Part shown: piece by piece, positions 7,911-15,243 of the stretch
Position numbering within the stretch: position 1 is the first letter of the stretch
How the letters are laid out: each line of letters begins with the position of its first letter
Position numbers and translations under genes: made by a program
Notes under the pieces: generated by a model
What the model saw: the letters and a program-made list of their open reading frames with translations, nothing else
Told to the model about the DNA's origin: nothing
Databases searched by the model: none
Source of the DNA: CAZPQV01 sp964588705
Lineage (GTDB): Bacteria > Bacteroidota > Bacteroidia > Flavobacteriales > Weeksellaceae
Direction of reading: 5' to 3'
Assembly (NCBI GenBank): GCA_964588705.1
Contig: CAZPQV010000040.1
Location: 1 to 20,679, forward strand
DNA length: 20,679 nt

Positions 7911-8053
7911 AACCACATAAGTCACAAAAGGAAGTTGAAAAGGTTATTTCTTAATAGTTCACAATAGATTTTTCATCTAAGTTGAAAAAAATTGTTGTGT
8001 TCTGACTGTGTATAAAAAGTTTATACTAAAAGTCTTTTGTGCCTTTTGTGGTT
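7911..8053. repeat. Imperfect inverted repeat in the 269-base gap 7869-8137
   Basis: A 20-base arm at 7911-7930 (AACCACATAAGTCACAAAAG) pairs with 8034-8053 at 18 of 20 positions, separated by about 100 AT-rich bases. No coding potential is seen between the arms. The shape suggests a dispersed intergenic element of the kind scattered in flavobacterial genomes, but copy number cannot be judged from this window. Confidence 0.5.
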
Positions 8054-8137
8054 TAAAAACTCAACAATAAAATTTTTTGAATCATATGTTTAGCTGATTT
8101 GATGTAATAAATTTCTTAATTTTAAAAGAAAAAGAAT

Positions 8138-8578
8138 ATGGCCAATGTAATGCACTCAGTAATCATCAATGCACCGGCAGAAAAAATCTGGGATGTGCTT
8201 TGGAATGAAGATTCGTATAAAGAATGGACACAGTTTTTCAGTCCGGGATCCAACTACAAATCTGACTGGAAAGTTGGTGGTAAAACTTATTTTTTGGATG
8301 CTTCCGGTAAAAATGGAAGTATTGCCACGATTGACAGAATGGATAAACCGAATATGGTGATTTTTAAACATATCGGTGAACTCCATAACGGAAAAGCCAT
8401 TAATAACACCAGACAGGTGATTGATTGGCTGGGTTCTTTCGAAAAGTATTTCATTATGTCTTTCGACGGCTACTGCAAACTTCAGAGAGAATCGATTACC
8501 TCACCCGAATATGCCGACCAAATTAAAGATGGATTTGTAAAAGGATTCGCCAAAGTAAAAGAACTTGCAGAACAATGA
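8138..8578 (+). CDS. SRPBCC-fold protein, fourth in the cluster
   Basis: 146 residues opening MANVMHSVIINAPAEKIWDV, the canonical first strand and helix of the SRPBCC superfamily, then W-x4-SYKEW near residues 22-30 and a GG-x-TYFLDASGKNGSIATI strand pair. MVIFKHIGE near residues 73-81 parallels the third SRPBCC gene, so these two are probably related more closely to each other than to the first pair. The C-terminal helix ends FVKGFAKVKELAEQ. The 269-base gap upstream, holding an inverted repeat, suggests it is transcribed separately from the preceding operon, though no convincing promoter was found. A strong shared terminator follows at once. Function unknown; the fold implies binding of a hydrophobic small molecule. 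Confidence 0.85.
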   Translation: MANVMHSVIINAPAEKIWDVLWNEDSYKEWTQFFSPGSNYKSDWKVGGKTYFLDASGKNGSIATIDRMDKPNMVIFKHIGELHNGKAINNTRQVIDWLGSFEKYFIMSFDGYCKLQRESITSPEYADQIKDGFVKGFAKVKELAEQ

Positions 8579-8606
8579 AAAAACGGAAACTTAGTTTCCG
8601 TTTTTT
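8578..8606. terminator. Bidirectional terminator between convergent genes
   Basis: AAAAAACGGAAAC (8578-8590) and GTTTCCGTTTTTT (8594-8606) form a 13-bp perfect stem around TTA. A-runs on one side and T-runs on the other let it end transcription of the fourth SRPBCC gene (plus) and of the unknown gene ending at 8611 (minus). Confidence 0.88.
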
Positions 8607-8610
8607 CATT

Positions 8611-9672
8611 TTATTTCGAAGCGGTATCCTCGTAATTCCTCAATGTAAAATTCAGTACGGCTTCCACGATGTCGCCCATCGTTTTGCATTCTTTCAGTTT
8701 ATTGTCTTTCAAGAAGGCGTAAACTTCGCGCCGCAGCTGATCTACTTTTTCCTGTGGTGCCAGTTCTTCCTGCTTCATGATTTCAATAAGATAATTAATC
8801 CTGAATTTTCCTACCAGCATACGCTTTGCCATCAGGGAACGTTCCTCATTCTGATACTGTTTTATGGAAGATTTTTCAATGTATTCCATCACCAGTCTCA
8901 CATAAGGCAGGTTTTCTTTATAAAATTGCGGTTTGTACGAATTCATGCGGCCTTCGTACGATTGTTGGTCGAAATCGATGCTGCGTATTCTGTATTTTAC
9001 TTCATCAAAATCGGGGGTCATTACCATCACAAAATTGTACGAACGCTGATCTCCCAACAGCCGGAGAAAACATCTTTCATTAAATTTCACAAATTCCTTT
9101 GCCACACGTTTTCTGCTCTGTTCATCGTCGGTCATATAATCGCTTAGGAATAAATCCCCGGGAATTCCCGAAATGTGTTCTTCAATCAAAGTATTTTTAT
9201 AAACCAAAAAATCGATACGGTTGGGTGAAAGCAGAGATTCCAGTTCCAAACCATAAACTCTCGATGCATCGGCTCTTTTTACATAATAATAATCGTGGAT
9301 GTCGTTCTGAAGATTTCGGATTTTCACCCGGAATGGATGTGAATTTCCAAAAGTACAGTAATCAATACTGTCTACGATGAGGTGCGAGCGTGCTTCAAGG
9401 TTTCCGTCAGAACGCAGTCGTTGGTAAATTTCAATCAGTCCGGCATTTATTTCATCCATATCACGATAATCGTACATTACACCTTCCCAAAGGGTGTCTT
9501 TTCCGTTTTTATCCAGAATAGGGAAGTGCTCTGTAAAGCGCAGTAAATCGTCGTAAACTATCGGTAATTTTAAGGCTCGGTCATACTTTTCGAGGTATTC
9601 CATAAAATTTTTACTGATAGGATAAGAGATCTTTTTCTTCGAAATTTTAATGTCTTCGTGTCCGTCGTCCAT
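8611..9672 (-). CDS. Conserved-looking protein of unknown function, possible atypical kinase fold
   Basis: 353 residues, cytosolic, with no signal peptide or membrane segment. I do not recognise a named family. The residue order resembles the protein-kinase/phosphotransferase fold: YYYVKRAD (128-135) could be the strand with the ATP-binding Lys (K132); E143/E145 could be the pairing helix acid; LIEEHISG (162-169) resembles a hinge; GDQRSYNF (207-214) has Asp and Asn five apart as in a catalytic loop; and SIDFDQQ (231-237) could hold the metal-binding Asp. The N-terminal 100 residues and the basic helical C-terminus (281-353) lie outside this core. This is motif reading by eye, not a profile match. 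The gene is convergent with the SRPBCC cluster and divergent from the J-domain gene 156 bases away. Confidence 0.75.
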   Translation of the reverse strand: MDDGHEDIKISKKKISYPISKNFMEYLEKYDRALKLPIVYDDLLRFTEHFPILDKNGKDTLWEGVMYDYRDMDEINAGLIEIYQRLRSDGNLEARSHLIVDSIDYCTFGNSHPFRVKIRNLQNDIHDYYYVKRADASRVYGLELESLLSPNRIDFLVYKNTLIEEHISGIPGDLFLSDYMTDDEQSRKRVAKEFVKFNERCFLRLLGDQRSYNFVMVMTPDFDEVKYRIRSIDFDQQSYEGRMNSYKPQFYKENLPYVRLVMEYIEKSSIKQYQNEERSLMAKRMLVGKFRINYLIEIMKQEELAPQEKVDQLRREVYAFLKDNKLKECKTMGDIVEAVLNFTLRNYEDTASK

Positions 9673-9806
9673 TGGTTTTATTTGATGTATAAAATTAGTG
9701 AAGATTTTTGAATTTTAAGAAGCTAAATGAGAGGTTCATTTTCAGTTTTTGAGTTTTAAAATTTAAAATTCGTGCATCCGTCGCAATCTCCAAAATTTAA
9801 AAAATG

Positions 9807-9814
9807 TATTTTTG
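9807..9814 (+). promoter_or_regulatory. -7 promoter element for the J-domain gene
   Basis: TATTTTTG matches the Bacteroidota -7 consensus TAnnTTTG exactly. Transcription would begin around 9820, a few bases before the GTG start at 9829, implying a very short leader. No TTG was found at the ideal -33 spacing. Confidence 0.5.
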
Positions 9815-9828
9815 CATAAATCTGTACA

Positions 9829-10476
9829 GTGAAGGATTACTATTATTTTCTTGGTGTAAACGACGATGCTTCGGAAGAGGACATCAAACGTGCCTACAGA
9901 AAACTATCACTGAAATATCATCCCGACAAAAACGAAGAAGACGAGTTTTTCAACAACCGTTTCCGCGAAATTCAGGAGGCGTATGAAGTTTTGATTGATC
10001 CCGATAAAAGAAAAACTTTCGATGAAAATCTTGACCGTCAGAAACGTTCGTTCCGTACCAATTTGCCGCCGAGTATCAAAACATTTCATGCCAATAAAGT
10101 GAGGGTGGTAAAAGGCGAGGAAGTAAGTGTGAAATGGAATACACAAAATGCGGATGTCGTAAAAATTCTTCCTTTCGGACTGGAAAAAGCTTTTGGAGAG
10201 CGAATTTTTAAGATTAATGAATTTACGGATGGAAAGTTCACACTGTTGTGCTACGCAACAAATTCAATGACACATAAAACGGCGGTTCAGGCGATTACCA
10301 TTACGGAAGTTTTTAAATCTGATAATGAAAAATTTCGTGAAGAAGTTGAAGAAATGTTTGAGCACGAACCGGAAGCAGAAAAAGAAGTATTTAATAATGC
10401 AAAACTTACGAAAATTGTCTTCGGAATCTTACTTCTAATATTTGCAATTCTGATTCTCTCAAAAATCTACGGATAG
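9829..10476 (+). CDS. J-domain (DnaJ-like) protein with C-terminal membrane anchor
   Basis: 215 residues. An N-terminal J-domain (about 1-69) carries the HPD motif at 31-33 in LKYHPDKNEEDEFFNNRF, required to stimulate Hsp70/DnaK ATPase. There is no Gly/Phe linker, zinc finger or DnaJ C-terminal substrate domain, so this is a class III (DnaJC-like) cochaperone rather than DnaJ. A middle beta-rich segment (about 80-160, SIKTFHANKVRVVKGEEVSV onwards) looks like a single Ig-like or sandwich domain. A Glu-rich linker follows, and the last 23 residues (LTKIVFGILLLIFAILILSK...) form one membrane helix. The likely topology is a tail anchor with the J-domain in the cytosol, recruiting DnaK to the membrane. 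The start is GTG; the J-domain begins exactly here and no upstream ATG is in frame. Confidence 0.9.
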   Translation: MKDYYYFLGVNDDASEEDIKRAYRKLSLKYHPDKNEEDEFFNNRFREIQEAYEVLIDPDKRKTFDENLDRQKRSFRTNLPPSIKTFHANKVRVVKGEEVSVKWNTQNADVVKILPFGLEKAFGERIFKINEFTDGKFTLLCYATNSMTHKTAVQAITITEVFKSDNEKFREEVEEMFEHEPEAEKEVFNNAKLTKIVFGILLLIFAILILSKIYG

Positions 10477-10679
10477 TTGTAAACGCTAGGATAAACAAAG
10501 CTTTTTGAATTCTAATATTTTTAAGATAAACCAGGATTTCTTTTTGTTCATTTAAGAATAAGTTAGAAAAAAAACATTCGTGAATTCGTGGCAACAGTAA
10601 TCTGCAAAATCAGGAAATCTGCGAGAGAAAAATCAATGTAACTCCATGCAAATCTTGATAACTCTGTGTACCAAAAAAA
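10477..10679. repeat. Intergenic stretch with degenerate dispersed-repeat fragments
   Basis: No gene is visible. Short phrases such as ATTCGTGAATTCGTGGCAA (10576-10594), AAATCTGCGAGAGAA (10615-10629) and GTAACTCCATG...AACTCTGTGTACC (to 10672) recur in altered form elsewhere in the window. AAATCTCCGAGAGAA lies at 17878-17892 and ATTCGTGCATCCGTCGCAATC near 9769 in part. They look like worn copies of an intergenic repeat family. Confidence 0.45.
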
Positions 10680-10832
10680 CTAAGATATTTTCAGTCTTCC
10701 CGGACATTTTTTACAGCGCTTTCCCTTTTTATACTTCTTGCAACAGTTCTTTTTTCCACAGAACATATCGTTGGAACTACTGTTAACAGGCATTAAAGGA
10801 GCGATTTTGAAGGGAATTATCTGTACGTTCAT
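10680..10832 (-). CDS. Small Cys-rich, Lys-rich peptide (up to 50 aa)
   Basis: A short reading frame on the minus strand encoding at most 50 residues. The last 28 are striking: five cysteines (25, 30, 31, 40, 43; pattern C-x4-CC-x8-C-x2-C) embedded in a very basic sequence (FCGKKNCCKKYKKGKRCKKC). This could be a small metal- or nucleic-acid-binding knuckle. In-frame ATGs exist at residues 1, 14 and 23. A consensus promoter sits so close upstream (-7 box ending 4 bases before the first ATG) that either the message is leaderless or the true start is residue 14 or 23. There is no signal peptide, so it should be cytosolic. No close family is recalled with certainty. The gene is divergent from gcvP. 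Confidence 0.55.
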   Translation of the reverse strand: MNVQIIPFKIAPLMPVNSSSNDMFCGKKNCCKKYKKGKRCKKCPGRLKIS

Positions 10833-10836
10833 ACCG

Positions 10837-10866
10837 CAAATATAAATTTAATTTAGAATAAATCAA
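10837..10866 (-). promoter_or_regulatory. Consensus promoter for the Cys-rich peptide gene
   Basis: On the minus strand, TTG (10866-10864), 19 bases, then TATATTTG (10844-10837). This fits the Bacteroidota TTG-N19-TAnnTTTG consensus perfectly in sequence and spacing. The predicted transcript start falls at about 10829-10833, right at the first possible ATG. Confidence 0.65.
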
Positions 10867-10911
10867 AATAATAATTCTGTGATTTACTGATTTAAAACAT
10901 AATTCGCAGCA

Positions 10912-10942
10912 TTGTAATTCCCGTCAAATTATCGTATTTTTA
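10912..10942 (+). promoter_or_regulatory. Likely gcvP promoter
   Basis: TTG (10912-10914), 20 bases, then TATTTTTA (10935-10942), 7 of 8 to TAnnTTTG. A start around 10950 would leave a leader of about 30 bases before the ATG. No glycine-riboswitch-like structure is seen in that short leader. Confidence 0.5.
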
Positions 10943-10980
10943 CGCACTTTTGAATTCGAATTAATAAAATCTGATAAAAT

Positions 10981-13796
10981 ATGAATACACAGCAGTTTGT
11001 GAACCGTCACATTTCGATAAATGAAGCGGACAAAAGAGCAATGTTGGACAAAGTAGGAGTTTCAAACATCGAGGAACTGATCTCTCAAACCATACCACAA
11101 TCCATTCGATTAGAAAAAGAATTGAACATCTCGGAACCGCTTTCTGAATACGAAATGCTTCGTCATTCCAAAGAATTATCGCTTAAGAACGACGATTTCG
11201 TAAACTATATCGGATTCGGATATCACAACACCTTGCTGCCTTCAGCAATTAAAAGAAATATCTTCGAAAATCCTTCCTGGTACACGGCTTACACCCCATA
11301 TCAGGCAGAGATTGCGCAGGGAAGACTGGAAGCGCTTCTGAACTATCAGACCGTCGTTTCAAGTTTAACCGGATTCCCGATTGCCAATGCATCATTACTG
11401 GATGAATCTACAGCCGCAGCTGAAGCAATGAGCATGTTCTTCGGAACGAGAACAAAAGAGCAGAAAAAGAATGCGAATAAATTCTTCGTTTCGGATTTGG
11501 TATTGCCACAAACTGTAGCAGTTTTAAAAACAAAAGCAGACGGACTCGAAATAGAACTGGTAGTTGGAGATCACACCACACATCAGTTGGATGAAACTTA
11601 CTTTGGAGTTCTGCTTCAATATCCCGGTAAAAACGGTGTGGTTCTCGATTATTCAGAAGACATCAAAAGATATAAAGAATTAGACCTTCAGGTTGCAGTT
11701 GCCTGCGATCCTCTGGCTTTGGTAAAACTGAAATCTCCTGCAGCGATGGGCGCAGACTGTGCCGTTGGAACTTCGCAGAGATTCGGTATTCCGATGGGTT
11801 ACGGTGGTCCGCACGCTGCATTCTTTACCTGTAAGGAAGATTATAAACGAGATATTCCAGGTAGAATTATTGGCGTTTCGCAAGATGCACAGGGAAAGCG
11901 TGCATTAAGAATGGCACTTCAAANNNNNNNNNNGCTCAGTTTGTTCTTGCTGTGATGGCTGGTATGTATGCGGTATATCACGGTCCGAAAGGATTGAATT
12001 ATATTGCCGATCAAATTCATTTTAAAACCAATGCTTTAAATGGCGCATTGAAAAATCTAGGTTATGATTTGGTTGAAGAACCGGTTTTTGATACCGTAAA
12101 AATCAACCTTCCTGAAAGTGAAAAAGGAAACCTGATGAGATTTATGGTGAACAGAGGTATTAACCTGAATTATTTCACGGAAGGTACTGTAAGTATCGCT
12201 TTGAATGAAAGTACAACCTTAGAAAAACTTGACTTCCTGGTAGAGTCCTTCGCAAATTTCAAGCAGAAACAGTCTTCAAAACTTATTATTAAGGAAGAAT
12301 ATACCATTCCGGCAGAACTTTTAAGAAAAGATGAAATTCTTACCGAAGAAGTTTTCAATAAATATCATACGGAAACTGAACTGATGCGTTACATCAAGCG
12401 TCTGGAACGTAAAGACCTTTCGTTGACGCATTCGATGATTTCCCTTGGTTCTTGCACAATGAAGCTGAATGCTGCAACACAAATGCTGCCGCTTTCTTGG
12501 GGAGAATGGGGATATATTCACCCGTTTGTACCAACGGTTCAGGCAAAAGGATATCAGGAAATGATTAAGGAGCTGGAGAAAGATCTTGCTGAAATCACTG
12601 GTTTTGCAGGAACATCGCTTCAGCCAAACTCCGGAGCACAGGGAGAATATACGGGATTGATGGTAATTAGAGAATACCACAAATCAAGAGGTGAAGGTCA
12701 CAGAAACGTGGTGCTTATTCCACAGTCTGCTCACGGAACCAACCCTGCATCTGCTGTATTGGCCGGAATGAAGGTTGTGGTTGTGAAAAACCTTGAAAAC
12801 GGTGAAATCGATTCCGAAGACTGGAAAGCAAAAGCAGAACTGCATAAGGATAATCTTTCTGCAGCGATGATTACTTATCCTTCAACTTACGGTTTCTTCG
12901 ATGCAAACATTAAGGAAATTATCAAAATCGTTCACGAAAACGGTGGACAGGTGTATATGGACGGTGCAAATATGAATGCACAGGTTGGATTTACGAGCCC
13001 TGGACATATTGGAGCTGACGTTTGCCACCTGAATCTGCACAAAACATTTGCAATTCCTCACGGTGGTGGAGGACCTGGTGTTGGACCGATCTGTGTTGCG
13101 AAACATTTGGTGAAGTTCCTTCCTTCCAATCCGAACATCAAAATTGGAGGTCATGATTCTCTGGATGCGGTTTCAGCTGCGCCTTACGGATCGTCATTAG
13201 TTCTGAATATTTCTTATGCATACATTAAAATGCTTGGAACAGAAGGTTTGAAAAAATCTACCGAACATGCGATTCTAAATGCCAATTATCTGAAAGAAGT
13301 TCTTGGAGAGCATTACCCAATTCTCTATCAGAACGAAAATGGTAGAGTAGCACACGAATGTATCGTAGATTTCCGTCAGTTCAAATCTCTTGGAATTGAA
13401 GTTGCAGATGTTGCAAAACGTTTAATGGATTACGGTTTCCACGCGCCAACGGTTTCTTTCCCTGTTGCAGGAACACTGATGATTGAGCCAACAGAATCTG
13501 AAAGCAAAGATGAAATCGACAGATTTGCAGAAGCATTAATCAACATCAAAAAGGAGATTGAAGAGATTGCTTCCGGTGAAGCCGATGCTTCAAACAACGT
13601 TCTGAAAAACGCTCCTCACACAGAGCAAGTGGTAATTTCTGACCGTTGGGACAGACCTTACAGCAGAGAAAAAGCAGCATATCCGTTAGAATGGGTTCGC
13701 GATCACAAGTTCTTTGCTTCGGTTTCCAGAGTAGATGAAGCTTATGGCGACAGAAACTTAGTTTGCACCTGCGAACCGATTGAAGCATATATGTAA
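10981..13796 (+). CDS. gcvP: Glycine dehydrogenase (decarboxylating), P-protein, interrupted by an assembly gap
   Basis: P-protein of the glycine cleavage system: PLP-dependent decarboxylation of glycine with transfer of aminomethyl to the lipoyl arm of GcvH. Both homologous halves are present. The N half begins FVNRHISINEADKRAMLDKV and contains YTPYQAEIAQGRLEALLNYQ. The C half carries the PLP-lysine motif HLNLHKTFAIPHGGGGPGVG, the lysine codon at 13041-13043. The frame changes across ten Ns at 11924-11933. The left side ends RALRMALQ plus one base and the right begins AQFVLAVMAGMYAVYHGPKG. In relatives these are joined by about 17 residues of the type TREQHIRREKATSNICT, so about 50 real bases are missing, which also restores the frame (50 = 2 mod 3). 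The full protein would be about 951 residues, normal for a fused P-protein. No other gcv gene is adjacent. An intrinsic terminator follows. Confidence 0.95.
11924..11933. other. Assembly gap (ten Ns) inside gcvP
   Basis: Ten unknown bases stand in place of what family comparison predicts to be about 50 bases. The placeholder length breaks the reading frame artificially and would lead automated callers to report two fragments. Confidence 0.98.
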
Positions 13797-13832
13797 AAAA
13801 GAGCTCAATAAGAAAGGCGAAATATAAAATGG

Positions 13833-13862
13833 AATCCCGAGAATTTTCTCGGGATTTTTTTT
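13833..13862 (+). terminator. Intrinsic terminator of gcvP
   Basis: AATCCCGAGA (13833-13842) and TCTCGGGATT (13847-13856) form a 10-bp perfect stem with an ATTT loop, followed by a run of T to about 13862. It starts 36 bases after the gcvP stop. Confidence 0.9.
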
Positions 13863-13912
13863 GTTATTGTAAGAACCTTAATGAATCTTAATTTCTTAAT
13901 GTTTTAAAAATA

Positions 13913-13927
13913 ATCTGACTGTCAGAT
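13913..13927. repeat. Short palindrome ATCTGAC-T-GTCAGAT
   Basis: Two perfect 7-base half-sites around a single T. GTCAGATAA from its right half is repeated at 13981-13989, inside the loop of the larger palindrome next to it. It may be part of the same repeat element, or an operator-like site by chance. Confidence 0.4.
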
Positions 13928-13954
13928 AATTAATGAATTATGTTTAGAGCAAAG

Positions 13955-14020
13955 TTTGTCATTCCGTAGGAATCTCAACGGTCAGATAAACAGTAGCTTA
14001 GATTCCTACGGAATGATAAA
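13955..14020. repeat. Palindromic intergenic repeat element with 21-bp arms
   Basis: The arms at 13955-13975 and 14000-14020 (core GTCATTCCGTAGGAATCT against AGATTCCTACGGAATGAT) pair at 20 of 21 positions, and at 21 of 21 if a G-U pair is allowed in RNA. They flank a 24-base loop. There is no T tract and the gcvP terminator has already passed, so it is not needed as a terminator. It lies between the convergent genes gcvP and the TSP3 lipoprotein, a classic location for REP-like elements. The rest of the 296-base gap 13797-14092 shows no gene. Confidence 0.7.
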
Positions 14021-14092
14021 GTCTGTGGTCAGTTTGTGTAATTGGAAAAAAATATTTTCAATAAAATATCGATTAAAAAACCAAGTTTTGTT

Positions 14093-15193
14093 TTACATTC
14101 CAAAAGTAATGGTGTACTTTTTATCTACTTTCCATTTTCCGTCTTTATATTCGGCGGAGTAAGTTCCGTTGCCGCTTTCATCTGAGAAATCGGTGAAATA
14201 GACTTCAGGAAAATCTTTATTGGTACTCATTTTACTGTATTTTCTTGCGAAGAAATTATCGATAACATCTGCTTGTAGCGGAACTTTTTCATGCGTTTTA
14301 TAAAGTAATACTTTGAAATGCTTAGGATGAATGGAATGGAAATAATCACAGTCGGTAAGGATTTCTGTGAAAGAATATTGTAGTTTTTCCGAAGGTTCAT
14401 CCACGATTGTTTCGTACATTGAAGTGAACTTCGATGTTTCTGATTTGAACTTCGGATTGCTGTCTTCAAAATCGCTGATGCCGTCGCCATCCGTATCTTT
14501 TGAGCTTGGATTCAGTCCGATGAATTCTTCAAACAAATCGTTGTAACCGTCACCATCACTGTCTTTTCTGATGTCATCTAAAGGGATTGAAAATTCAATT
14601 CCGTCTTTTATTACTTCATATTTTGGCAGCATCGGCACTCTCGAAAGTCTCTGAATATTAACAATTGTTCCGGAAGCCACAAACTGATTGTTCTGAATAA
14701 ACTTTTGATCGGTTTTATAAAAATCATTCAGATAAAAATTCTGAGTCAAACCAAGGAAATATGGTTTAAACTGATTTTCATTTTTTTCTACAATCCAAAG
14801 TCCATATTTGTTTTTGGCTAATGTAAAGTTTTCATTTACAGACAGATAATTGAATTCCGGAAGAGCTTTTATCAATTCCTGAAACTTTGTTTGATAAGAA
14901 TCCGAAGCAAAATATTCCTTTTCCTTCTTTTTCAGTTCATCAGTTTGTTTCTGATCATAGCTAAAGTTTTGGAAATCCGTCAGTTGTTTTTGCTTAATAT
15001 GTTTTGGTAAAGCATTCAGAATATCTTCGTTTGTCGGAGCAGAATAAGTGGTTCTCGTATCATCAAAATTAATTCCCTGGCTCACGATGAAGCAGTTCTG
15101 TTCCACACTTTTTTTAGATGTAGCGGAATTGGTGTTTTCCTTTTTACTGCACGCGGCTAAAGCAATAAATGCAAGCAAATAATGAACTTTCAT
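14093..15193 (-). CDS. Lipoprotein with thrombospondin type 3-like calcium-binding repeats
   Basis: 366 residues starting MKVHYLLAFIALAACSKKEN: signal peptide, lipobox LAAC, lipidation predicted at Cys15. Two Asp-rich loops, DSDGDGYNDLFEEFIGLNPS (211-230) and DTDGDGISDFEDSNP (233-247), have the D-x-D-x-D-G-x-x-D spacing of TSP3/EF-hand-like calcium sites found in many Bacteroidota surface proteins. The region before (about 40-200) is mixed, with a Lys/Glu-rich helix near residues 80-97. The C-terminus (about 255-366) resembles a small beta domain ending YSAEYKDGKWKVDKKYTITF, in the style of DUF4878/SnoaL-like lipoprotein tails, an uncertain comparison. It is convergent with gcvP and divergent from the dGTPase gene, with only 50 bases between the two starts. 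Function unknown. Confidence 0.82.
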   Translation of the reverse strand: MKVHYLLAFIALAACSKKENTNSATSKKSVEQNCFIVSQGINFDDTRTTYSAPTNEDILNALPKHIKQKQLTDFQNFSYDQKQTDELKKKEKEYFASDSYQTKFQELIKALPEFNYLSVNENFTLAKNKYGLWIVEKNENQFKPYFLGLTQNFYLNDFYKTDQKFIQNNQFVASGTIVNIQRLSRVPMLPKYEVIKDGIEFSIPLDDIRKDSDGDGYNDLFEEFIGLNPSSKDTDGDGISDFEDSNPKFKSETSKFTSMYETIVDEPSEKLQYSFTEILTDCDYFHSIHPKHFKVLLYKTHEKVPLQADVIDNFFARKYSKMSTNKDFPEVYFTDFSDESGNGTYSAEYKDGKWKVDKKYTITFGM

Positions 15194-15225
15194 ACCAAAA
15201 ATTTTTACTGCTTAAATTTAAGACT

Positions 15226-15233
15226 TATTTTTG
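15226..15233 (+). promoter_or_regulatory. -7 promoter element for the dGTPase gene
   Basis: TATTTTTG matches TAnnTTTG exactly and lies 10 bases before the ATG at 15244, so the message would be almost leaderless. No TTG is present at the ideal upstream spacing. Confidence 0.45.
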
Positions 15234-15243
15234 GGATTGCATT

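Noticed and set aside
8575..9147. A 190-codon plus-strand frame antisense to the 353-residue unknown protein
   Set aside because: It begins in the terminator hairpin, its composition is shadow-like (rich in Phe, His, Ile), and the minus-strand frame is longer with normal protein character.
9804..9986. An ATG-started frame overlapping the J-domain gene
   Set aside because: It is out of frame with the J-domain; the GTG at 9829 gives an exact J-domain start.
10981..11955. gcvP as a frameshifted pseudogene or two separate genes
   Set aside because: The break coincides exactly with ten Ns, and family comparison predicts a missing length that restores the frame.
13956..14162. A 68-codon plus-strand frame overlapping the palindromic repeat
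   Set aside because: It starts inside the palindrome and runs antisense into the lipoprotein 3' end; its translation has no domain or signal and is explained by the repeat.
15169..15243. N-terminal extension of the dGTPase from an upstream ATG
   Set aside because: It would overlap the divergent lipoprotein start and the added residues do not resemble the family, which begins close to the MILNSLF start.
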